A stretch of DNA of 25,537 nt from an uncultured Lachnospiraceae bacterium (GTDB lineage Bacteria; Bacillota; Clostridia; Lachnospirales; Lachnospiraceae), in the NCBI GenBank assembly GCA_905203555.1, contig CAJKWK010000041.1, positions 1 to 25,537 of the forward strand, given 5' to 3'. Each line of letters starts with the position of its first letter. Within the stretch, counting starts at the first letter, position 1. Under the pieces are notes generated by a model. The model was not told where the DNA came from. It did not search any database and worked only from the letters and a program-made list of their open reading frames with translations. This document shows, piece after piece, positions 1 to 7,695 of this stretch. The position numbers were made by a program, and so were the translations under genes.

Positions 1-2
1 CG

Positions 3-3000
3 ACAGATCATGCGGACACTTACAAAGCGGTCTATTATGTGGAACCGGTAAATCAAGAGCATCCGAAGTACCAGATCAGCCGAAAACTGATTGTGCGTGA
101 GAAAGCAACAGAAGCTCAGACTGAAACTGCAGGGAGTGAAGCAGTGACCGAATCAGAAACCGCTGGCAGTGAACAGCAGACAGAGGAAGCGGAGGATTCA
201 GAAGCAGACTCGGAGATTACCGATATTGACGCTGATGAATTTGATGATTTAGTAGAGCAGGCACAGAATCAGGATACCTATGATGAAGAATCAGGGTTAG
301 AGCTTCATGATGTTTTGGAACAGGCAGGAGACGAAGGTGTGGATCTTGATGCTATGGAAGAGGGAGAGATTGCAACATTTGAAGCAGTTTCAGCTTATTC
401 AGCAAGAAGTACACAGCAGGTAACAATTGAAAAAGGACCACTGTATAGATATGCAGATTATAATCTTGGAACCTATCTGACAGAGCCGTACTATATCAGC
501 TACGGAAACGTCAGAGCAATTGCGTATTGTGTACAGCCAGCTAAGCCAGGACCTGGATCTGGAAATTATACAATTACAAAGATTGGAGACAATCAGGCGT
601 TAGCAAAAGTGTGTTATTACGGCACAGATGCCGCAGGGAGCGAAAGCTTTTTTGCGAATAAACACACGGATTTTTCAGAAGGAAAAAGATTCATCATCAT
701 TCACATGGCTGCATCATATGCCAACGGAAGCAGTGATGCATTTTACGGAACCAATGCTACAGGAGAGGCTTTGGCAAAAGAACTCTATAATTATTGTGTG
801 AATAAGCCGGAAATACCAGATGTAGCGATGTCATTTTCAAAGCCGGATGTAAAAGCTTATGTAGATAGAAATGTTCAGAGAACGGAGAACATTAAGTTCA
901 ACGCATCTTCCCAGCAGAAAATCACAATGGACTTACCAAAAGGAGTAAAGCTCCATAATGTATCTACTGGAACCGTAAGTGCGGCAGGTGCAAGCGTAAC
1001 AATTGGAGGAGGAACCACGTTTTATCTCTCAGCTCCTCTGACACAGACAAGAGATGTAAGTGATACTTTTTCTGCAAAAATGAAGGGAAGTATTACAAAA
1101 GATTATTCAGCATATAAATTGACTACGAATGCAAGTGTTCAGGATCTGGCATTTGTATTTGGAGAAGGTGTTGCTGATGAAAAATATGTAAGCTTAAAGG
1201 TGTCATGGATTGAACAGGCTACGATCGAAATCGTAAAGAAAGACGATACAGCGAATGTCAATCTTGCAGGTGCAGTATTTGGCGTTTACAGCGATGAGGC
1301 TTGTACAAAGCTGATCACTCAGATGCCTGCAACAGATAAGAATGGAAAATCCTCTGTTACGATTATCAAGACACAGGATACCGTTTATCTGAAAGAAATC
1401 ACAGCACCACAGGGATATGTAGTAAATGCAACGGCAACAAATGTAAAACTGGTAGCAAGTAAGACCTCAGCTGTAACCGTGGAAAATAAGGAGCAGCTTG
1501 CAGAGCTTACTGTTTATAAAGAAGGTCAGGTGCTTACCGGAGCAGAAGTCAGTGAGAGTGGAACCGTATTCCATTATGAGAACCGCAGACAAAAAAATGC
1601 TGTTTACAACGTGTATGCCGGAGCAGATATTGTGACTGCGTATGGTACAAAAGTGTACAGCAAAGGTGATCTGGTGAAAGAAAATCTGACAACAGGTGAG
1701 AATGGCTCTGTTACCCTGAAGAATCTCCATCTAGGAACTTATGTGGTAAAAGAAGCAAAAGCACCGGACAACTTCTATAATGGCGGCGAAGAAAAGACAG
1801 TGACGCTGACTTATGCCGGACAGAATAAAGAAGTTGTATTTGCGGATGTCACCTTCAACAATGAGCGTCAGAAAGCAGAAGTCACTGTAGTAAAACAGGA
1901 TAAAGATACAAAGAAACCGCTGGAAGGTGGTATTTTCGCCCTGTATGCGGCAGACGATATCAAAAATGCAGATGGTGTAGTTGTTGTAAAGAAAGGCACC
2001 CTGATTGAGAAAGCCACTACCGGTGAGGATGGAAAGGCAAAATTCACAGCAGATCTGCCTATCAATCATTCCTATTCCGTAAAAGAAGACCAGGCACCAG
2101 AAGGCTATGTAAGAAATACAGAAGACGTGTATACGTTCAAGTTCTCTTACACCAATGATAAAGAAGCAACCGTATCTTTCGCCCATACCTTCAGCAATGA
2201 CCGTGTGACAGCAAAAATCAATTTATTCAAAGTTGATAAAGAAACAGGAAAAGCCGTTCCGCAGGGCGATGCAACACTGAAAGGTGCAGTCTACGGATTA
2301 TATGCCCGTGAAGATATCGTGCATCCGGATGGAGCAACCGGTGTGATTTATAAAGCAGGGGAACAGGTGGCTTCTCTTACAACGGATGAAAAAGGACAGG
2401 CTTCTGTAGATGGCTTATATCTTGGCAAATATTACGTCAAGGAGATCACACCACCGACCGGATACCTGGCAGATACAGAAGAACATGATCTTGAATGTAG
2501 TTATGAAGGTGATATGACTGCAGAAGTAAAAAGAGAATGCATTTCCAGTGAACAGGTGATCAAGCAGCCGTTCCAGATTATCAAAGCAGCCAACAATGGA
2601 AAGACCGATGCAGATCTGTTATCCGGAGCCGGATTTACAGTTTATCTGAAATCTTCCCTTACAAAGAAAGCAGATGGAAGCTATGATTTTGATTCTGCTA
2701 AACCAGTAGTGAGTGGAGAAAACGGAGCTACTGAGATTTTTACAGATGAAAAAGGTTATGCCTGCAGTATTCCATTACCATTTGGAAGCTATATTGTCCG
2801 TGAAACAACAACACCACACAATTACAAGCCAGTCGATGATTTTGAAGTGAATATCACAGAGAACCATCCGAATGAGCCACAGATCTGGCGTGTGCTTCTG
2901 GACAAAGAGTTCAAGGCAAAATTGAAAATTGTGAAAAAAGACGATGAAACAAAGAAATCCGTCCTGATTGCAGGAACAGAATTTAAGGTATATGACCTGG

Positions 3001-5990
3001 ATAACAAAAAATACGTGGAGCAGGTAACTACTTATCCTGTGACAACCACACACAAGTCCTATTTTACAGACAGTCAGGGTTATCTGATCATGCCAAAGAA
3101 CCTGAAAATCGGACATTACCGGATTGAGGAAGTCAACGCACCGGAAGGGTACACAATCAACAAGAATTATATGGAGATTGCTGTTGATGCAAACACTGCT
3201 TATCAGATGGATTCAGAAAGCGGCGATGCCATTATCACAGTTGATTACGAGAATCATCCGGTAAAAGGAAAGCTGACGATCTATAAAAAAGGTGAGATGC
3301 TGAGTGGATTCAAAAAGGATTTTGTTTATGAAGAAAAATATCTGAAAGGTGCAGAGTTTAACGTCTATGCAGCGGAAAATATCTACACACCGGATTATCA
3401 GAAAGATGAAAATGGAAACAGACAGCTGATTTATGCAAAAGATGCTCTGGTAACAACGGTAACGACCGGGGAAGACGGAAAAGCAGTTGCAGATAACCTG
3501 CCGCTTGGTTCTTACTATGTGGTAGAAAAAACAGCACCGGAAGGATTTGTTCTGAACCATGACAGATCGGATGTAGCATTTGTCTATGCAGATCAGGATA
3601 CACCTGTGATCGAACAGGAAGTGACTGTTGGTGATGACAGACAGAAAGTTGCAATCCAGGTAGAAAAACAGGATGCAGAAAACGGAGCAACGGTAGAAGG
3701 TGCAGTCTTTGGCATTTATAACAAAGATGATATCAAAGCAGAAGGCAAAGTCATTGTCAACGCTGATACCCTGTTACAGGAAATGACTTCTGATAAAGAT
3801 GGAATTGCTTCCTGTACGCTGGATCTGCCACTCGGACAGTATTATGTAAAAGAGTTAAAGGCACCGGCAGGATTCGTTTCTTCCGATGAAGTTCTGAATC
3901 TGGATGCTTCTTATCAGGGACAGGACGTGAAGACAGTAAAACTGAAAACAGTGAAGAAGAATCAGCCGACAACGGTTGAAATTACAAAATCAGATGTGAC
4001 AACAGGTGTGGAACTGGATGGAGCAAAACTCACCGTTCTTGATAGAGAGGGGAATGTCGTAGATCAGTGGACTTCTGTAAAAGACCAGCCACATGTGATT
4101 AAACGACTGACCGTTGGGGAGGAATATACCCTTCGTGAAGAAATCGCACCGTATGGATATCTGAAAGCAACGGATGTGAAGTTCACACTGGAAGATACCG
4201 CAGAGATTCAGAAGGTAGAGATGAAAGATGAAGTGCCGACAGGACTTTTAATCATCAACAAAAATGGAGAATTTTTGGATAAAGTGACACTTCTGGACAA
4301 TGTAAAAGGCACTGTGGAGCATCTCTTCGAATATGTAACCGGAAGCCTTACAGATGTGACTTTCGATGTATTTGCTGCGGAAGATATCAAAGCGGCAGAT
4401 GGTGTCAGCAAAGATTATTACAAAGCAGATGAAAAAGTAGGAACTATTACTACAGATTCCAATGGTATTGCACAGATGGATAATCTCCCGGCAGGCAAAT
4501 ACTATGTGAAAGAAGTTAAAACTGCCCATGGCTATGTATTGGATGGAGAACCGAGATATGTTGATCTTTCCTACCGTGATCAGGACACACCGGTAATCAC
4601 TTATGATGAAAAATGGCAGAATACCCGTCAGAAAGTAAAGGTTACTGTTCTGAAGAAAGAAAAAGATACAGACCGTGTTCTTGCAGGCGGCGTCTTCGGC
4701 CTTTATACCAGTGAAGATATCAAAAATGTAAACGGAGATGTGTTGCTTGAGAAAGATTCCCTCATCGAGCAGAAAGCAACCGATGAGAAAGGACAGATCA
4801 CTTTTGCGGCAGATCTTCCAGTAGATGGAAAATATTATGTAAAAGAGAACAGTGCACCGGACGGATTTGTGACAACGGAAGAAGTGCAGGAGTTTACCTT
4901 TGAATATGCCGGAGAAGATCAGGCAGAAGTAAGCTATGATTTTACGTTTGAAAATCAGCCGACCACAGTGGAACTGACAAAAACAGACCTGACCACAGGC
5001 AAAGAACTTCCAGGTGCACACCTGAAAGTGACGGATGCAGATGGAAATGTTGTGGATGAATGGACTTCTACAGAAGAATCTCATGTGATCAAAGAACTTG
5101 TTGTAGGTAATGAGTATACCATGACGGAAACAAAACCGGCAGACGGATATGTTACTGCAGAGAGCATTACCTTTACGGTTGAGAATACAGCTGAGATTCA
5201 GAAGCATGAGATGAAAGATGATGTGACCAAGGTTCAGATCAGCAAGACAGATATCACAGGAGATACAGAGATTCCTGGTGCAAAACTAACGATTCTTGAT
5301 AAGGACGATCAGGTAGTAGAGAGCTGGACTTCCACAGAGGAGGCACACTATATTGAAAAACTGCCAATTGGTAGATACACCTTACGAGAGGAACAGGCAC
5401 CAAAAGGATATCTTTTGACATCGGATGTGACATTTGAGGTGAAGGATACTGGAGAAATCCAGAAAGTGGTTATGAAAGATGATACTGCCAAGGGAAAAGT
5501 CATTCTCAATAAGACAGATAAATCATCTGGGGAACCGCTGAAAGGAGTAGAATTTGAATTCCGTGACAGCAAAGGAAAGGTCCTGGAAACCTTAAAAACA
5601 GATGCTGCCGGTCATGCCGAGAGTAAGCTGTATGAGATTGCCGCATTCAAGAACGGCAAATATGATACAGCAATCAAGTATTATCTGGTGGAGACAAAAA
5701 CACTGGATGGATACACACTGGATCAGACCAAGCATGAAGTGACATTTGCCTACGCAGACGACAGTACGCCGGTTGTAGAAGTTACTTTCAATCTGACAAA
5801 TGAGAAACCGGAAGTTCCGGAAACACCAAGCACACCAGATGTGCCGCAGTCCCATGAAGAGACGAAGGTATCAGATGCACCGAAGACAGGAGATAACACA
5901 AATATCTGGCTGCCGATTCTGCTTCTGCTTATCTCTACCGGAGGCATGGCAGGACTTTATATCAGCAGAAAGAAAATCAGAAAACAGTAA
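3..5990 (+). CDS. Giant SpaA/Cna_B-repeat surface adhesin, LPXTG-like anchored (5' end outside window)
   Basis: This is the 3' part of a cell-wall-anchored adhesin. The frame is open from base 3 without a proper start (the GTG at 39 is internal), and 1995 residues are visible. Numbered from base 3, an acidic Glu/Asp/Thr-rich linker (about 25-125) leads to a head region with an AYCVQP motif (Cys176), as in thioester (TQXA-type) adhesins. Next come 14 SpaA/Cna_B-like modules, each ending in a KE..APxGY/F-type motif, at about residues 468, 587, 698, 817, 937, 1046, 1178, 1287, 1382, 1507, 1618, 1712, 1799 and 1900. The C-terminus has an APKTG sorting motif (1959-1963), a hydrophobic segment and a basic tail, so sortase anchoring is expected. 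Such modules usually carry Lys-Asn/Asp isopeptide bonds that stiffen a stalk. The binding target is unknown. Likely an ICE-borne adhesin that promotes host or mating-pair contact (inference). Confidence 0.92.
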   Translation, partial: TDHADTYKAVYYVEPVNQEHPKYQISRKLIVREKATEAQTETAGSEAVTESETAGSEQQTEEAEDSEADSEITDIDADEFDDLVEQAQNQDTYDEESGLELHDVLEQAGDEGVDLDAMEEGEIATFEAVSAYSARSTQQVTIEKGPLYRYADYNLGTYLTEPYYISYGNVRAIAYCVQPAKPGPGSGNYTITKIGDNQALAKVCYYGTDAAGSESFFANKHTDFSEGKRFIIIHMAASYANGSSDAFYGTNATGEALAKELYNYCVNKPEIPDVAMSFSKPDVKAYVDRNVQRTENIKFNASSQQKITMDLPKGVKLHNVSTGTVSAAGASVTIGGGTTFYLSAPLTQTRDVSDTFSAKMKGSITKDYSAYKLTTNASVQDLAFVFGEGVADEKYVSLKVSWIEQATIEIVKKDDTANVNLAGAVFGVYSDEACTKLITQMPATDKNGKSSVTIIKTQDTVYLKEITAPQGYVVNATATNVKLVASKTSAVTVENKEQLAELTVYKEGQVLTGAEVSESGTVFHYENRRQKNAVYNVYAGADIVTAYGTKVYSKGDLVKENLTTGENGSVTLKNLHLGTYVVKEAKAPDNFYNGGEEKTVTLTYAGQNKEVVFADVTFNNERQKAEVTVVKQDKDTKKPLEGGIFALYAADDIKNADGVVVVKKGTLIEKATTGEDGKAKFTADLPINHSYSVKEDQAPEGYVRNTEDVYTFKFSYTNDKEATVSFAHTFSNDRVTAKINLFKVDKETGKAVPQGDATLKGAVYGLYAREDIVHPDGATGVIYKAGEQVASLTTDEKGQASVDGLYLGKYYVKEITPPTGYLADTEEHDLECSYEGDMTAEVKRECISSEQVIKQPFQIIKAANNGKTDADLLSGAGFTVYLKSSLTKKADGSYDFDSAKPVVSGENGATEIFTDEKGYACSIPLPFGSYIVRETTTPHNYKPVDDFEVNITENHPNEPQIWRVLLDKEFKAKLKIVKKDDETKKSVLIAGTEFKVYDLDNKKYVEQVTTYPVTTTHKSYFTDSQGYLIMPKNLKIGHYRIEEVNAPEGYTINKNYMEIAVDANTAYQMDSESGDAIITVDYENHPVKGKLTIYKKGEMLSGFKKDFVYEEKYLKGAEFNVYAAENIYTPDYQKDENGNRQLIYAKDALVTTVTTGEDGKAVADNLPLGSYYVVEKTAPEGFVLNHDRSDVAFVYADQDTPVIEQEVTVGDDRQKVAIQVEKQDAENGATVEGAVFGIYNKDDIKAEGKVIVNADTLLQEMTSDKDGIASCTLDLPLGQYYVKELKAPAGFVSSDEVLNLDASYQGQDVKTVKLKTVKKNQPTTVEITKSDVTTGVELDGAKLTVLDREGNVVDQWTSVKDQPHVIKRLTVGEEYTLREEIAPYGYLKATDVKFTLEDTAEIQKVEMKDEVPTGLLIINKNGEFLDKVTLLDNVKGTVEHLFEYVTGSLTDVTFDVFAAEDIKAADGVSKDYYKADEKVGTITTDSNGIAQMDNLPAGKYYVKEVKTAHGYVLDGEPRYVDLSYRDQDTPVITYDEKWQNTRQKVKVTVLKKEKDTDRVLAGGVFGLYTSEDIKNVNGDVLLEKDSLIEQKATDEKGQITFAADLPVDGKYYVKENSAPDGFVTTEEVQEFTFEYAGEDQAEVSYDFTFENQPTTVELTKTDLTTGKELPGAHLKVTDADGNVVDEWTSTEESHVIKELVVGNEYTMTETKPADGYVTAESITFTVENTAEIQKHEMKDDVTKVQISKTDITGDTEIPGAKLTILDKDDQVVESWTSTEEAHYIEKLPIGRYTLREEQAPKGYLLTSDVTFEVKDTGEIQKVVMKDDTAKGKVILNKTDKSSGEPLKGVEFEFRDSKGKVLETLKTDAAGHAESKLYEIAAFKNGKYDTAIKYYLVETKTLDGYTLDQTKHEVTFAYADDSTPVVEVTFNLTNEKPEVPETPSTPDVPQSHEETKVSDAPKTGDNTNIWLPILLLLISTGGMAGLYISRKKIRKQ

Positions 5991-5998
5991 TCCTCAGT

Positions 5999-6027
5999 AA
6001 AGGGGGCCCTGAATCAGGGCTCCCTTT
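5999..6027 (+). terminator. Hairpin terminator after the adhesin gene
   Basis: Near-perfect inverted repeat: AAAGGGGGCCCTGA pairs with TCAGGGCTCCCTTT (one G-T pair), about 12 bp of stem once the tight loop opens. It starts 9 nt after the adhesin stop. The following sequence is TTTAAAATAC, a weak U-tract, so termination may be partial. Only 35 nt separate it from the next start codon. Confidence 0.7.
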
Positions 6028-6062
6028 AAAATACAAAAATTCACAGAAAGGGACAGAAAAAT

Positions 6063-6203
6063 ATGATGAAAACAATGGAAAAGAGACAGGAAGCAAGAAA
6101 GAACCAGGAGAGAACTTTAAAAAGAATGATGGCTTATCAGAAAAAAGCCGAGCAGATGGTCAGCAGGAAAAGAATGAACCATCACATGATCAGAAAGGGG
6201 TAA
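6063..6203 (+). CDS. Small basic Met-rich protein, 46 aa
   Basis: A short ORF with two tandem ATGs (6063 and 6066), preceded by an AGAAAGGGA ribosome binding site at good spacing and ending in TAA at 6201. The 46-residue product has 8 Met and 15 Lys/Arg against 4 Glu, no hydrophobic segment and probably one amphipathic helix. Its last codons (AAAGGGG) double as the ribosome binding site of the DUF5688 gene 6 nt downstream, which suggests translational coupling. I recognise no family. The extreme basicity suggests nucleic-acid binding, but that is inference. It could instead be a leader peptide whose role is to couple translation. Confidence 0.6.
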   Translation: MMKTMEKRQEARKNQERTLKRMMAYQKKAEQMVSRKRMNHHMIRKG

Positions 6204-6209
6204 AAGCGT

Positions 6210-7310
6210 ATGATGAACAGAAAAGAATTTTATGAATATGTCAAAGATAATGTAAAAGACTATTTGCCGGATTCATATCAGAATGGAGAAATCCGTATTG
6301 AAGAAGTTGCAAAAAATAATGGATTAAGGTTGACTGGCATTTCAATTCCACAGGGTGATCAAAGAGCTGTGCCGATGGTATATCTGGATTCTCTTTATAT
6401 GGAATATGTCAATGGAAAAAATCTGGATTCCTGTGTGGGTGATGTGGCAGATATGCGTATTGAAGTGCAGGACAAAGCGGCATTTATCAATATGGGTCTT
6501 CCGGATATTTTGGATTATGAAAAAATGAAGGACAAATTACAGGTGAGAATCTGTGACCGGGAATGGAATGAAGAACGCCTGGCTGATAAAGTTGTTACTG
6601 AACATGGAGATTTTGCAGCATATTACGCAGTGAATGTGGAAGAAAACGAGGGAGGAATTGGTAGTATTCCGGTTACTGTCAATCTTATGAATGAATGGGG
6701 TGTGACAGCAGAACAAATCCAGGCAGATGCAGTGGCGGCAGACAGAAATCGTGGTGTTGTTTTGATGGACATGAATGAAATGATAAAATCCATGATTTTT
6801 GGTGAAGAAGCAGAAAATCTTTTGAATGAAAAACTGAATGTTGAAGCAATGGAAAATCCAATGTTCTGTCTTTCAAATGCACAAAAAATGAATGGTGCAT
6901 CACTGTTACTGCAGGAAGATATTCGTAAGCAGATCGGTGAATGCCTGGGAAGTGATTATTTTGTTCTTCCCTCTTCAATTCATGAGGTGCTGATTCTTCC
7001 TGATAACGGAATGTTTGAAGTACCGGAATTAAATGCCATGGTACAGGAAGTCAATGAGACGCAGGTAGAGAGGCAGGAACAGCTTTCGGATAAGGTTCAG
7101 TTCTGTGATGGAAAGACAGCAGTTATGGAAAATGCCGAACGCAGGGAAGCACGTCTGGAGAAAGAAAAAGCAGCAGAAAAAGCAACTGGGAGAACAGAAG
7201 CAAAAGGTGGAATCCATGGAAAACTGGAGAAAGCCAAGGCGGAGATCAAAGCAAAAGGGACAGATACAATCCCAAAGAATAGGGCGAAAGACCTTGCCTC
7301 AGTATTATAA
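6210..7310 (+). CDS. DUF5688 family protein
   Basis: A 366-residue cytosolic protein with no signal peptide or membrane segment. The N-terminal half (EFYEYVKDNVKDYLPDSYQN, then VAKNNG and VYLDSLYMEY) matches my memory of DUF5688, a family common in Lachnospiraceae and often found on mobile elements; its function is unknown. The DUF core covers about residues 1-290. A Glu/Lys/Arg-rich helical region follows (about 285-330), then a tail starting GGIHGKLEKAK at residue 333. That tail is shared with two other proteins in this window. The start chosen is the first ATG of an ATGATG pair, 9 nt after AAAGGGG. It lies between a 46-aa ORF and a hairpin terminator and probably belongs to the same read-through operon as the downstream genes. 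Confidence 0.8.
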   Translation: MMNRKEFYEYVKDNVKDYLPDSYQNGEIRIEEVAKNNGLRLTGISIPQGDQRAVPMVYLDSLYMEYVNGKNLDSCVGDVADMRIEVQDKAAFINMGLPDILDYEKMKDKLQVRICDREWNEERLADKVVTEHGDFAAYYAVNVEENEGGIGSIPVTVNLMNEWGVTAEQIQADAVAADRNRGVVLMDMNEMIKSMIFGEEAENLLNEKLNVEAMENPMFCLSNAQKMNGASLLLQEDIRKQIGECLGSDYFVLPSSIHEVLILPDNGMFEVPELNAMVQEVNETQVERQEQLSDKVQFCDGKTAVMENAERREARLEKEKAAEKATGRTEAKGGIHGKLEKAKAEIKAKGTDTIPKNRAKDLASVL

Positions 7311-7332
7311 CGAGAAATAACGATGATTTTGA

Positions 7333-7360
7333 GGGGACTGTGTGAGCAGTCCCTAATTTT
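7333..7360 (+). terminator. Hairpin terminator after the DUF5688 gene
   Basis: GGGGACTG (7333-7340) pairs with CAGTCCCT (7347-7354) around a TGTGAG loop, followed by AATTTT. It is a modest 8-bp stem with a short U-tract. It begins 22 nt after the DUF5688 stop and leaves 23 nt before the next ATG, all of it taken up by the ribosome binding site region. Confidence 0.6.
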
Positions 7361-7383
7361 ATGAAGATGGAGGAGAAAAGAAT

Positions 7384-7692
7384 ATGGACTGGTGTTTATA
7401 TGGTGATGATAAAAGAAAGGAAATGGATAGAGATTTAAAACCGGAATATCTTTTGGATGACTTACGGAGATATCAGGATGTATTTGGTGAAGAATTTGGT
7501 GTAAAAGAGCTTCTTATGCTGGAGGATATCCGGGTAAAGGCTATGATTGCCGGAGCACTTGCAGATATGCCGGAATTTCTTATTGATCAGATTGGAAAAG
7601 CAAGTAACAGTAGTAATTTTCCTTCTATGACAAGGGCAATGGAACGGATTGCCGATGTTGTAGAAGAAAAGTGGGAAGAAGAAAGGGAGTAA
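7384..7692 (+). CDS. Hypothetical protein, 102 aa
   Basis: A small acidic soluble protein, mostly helical by composition. It starts at ATG 7384 after a clear TGGAGGAG ribosome binding site, and its stop lies only 3 nt upstream of the giant helicase gene, whose ribosome binding site (AAAGGGAG) overlaps the end of this gene. Tight coupling suggests the two products act together or need matched amounts. Visible features are an acidic N-terminal half with DLRRYQDVFGEEFG and a C-terminus ending EEKWEEERE. I do not recognise the family and assign no function. It lacks the shared IH-type C-terminal tail seen in its larger neighbours. Confidence 0.8.
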   Translation: MDWCLYGDDKRKEMDRDLKPEYLLDDLRRYQDVFGEEFGVKELLMLEDIRVKAMIAGALADMPEFLIDQIGKASNSSNFPSMTRAMERIADVVEEKWEEERE

Positions 7693-7695
7693 CAG

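Noticed and set aside
39..41. GTG at 39 as the real start of the adhesin
   Set aside because: The frame stays open to base 3 with continuous protein-like sequence (TDHADTYKAVYYV) and no ribosome binding site or signal peptide follows; the gene begins outside the window.
4248..5207. 319-codon minus-strand ORF opposite the adhesin
   Set aside because: It lies antisense to the repeat modules, has Cys/Phe/Ile-rich low-quality composition and no ribosome binding site or family pattern. It is a shadow of repetitive coding DNA, as are the other long minus-strand frames under the adhesin.
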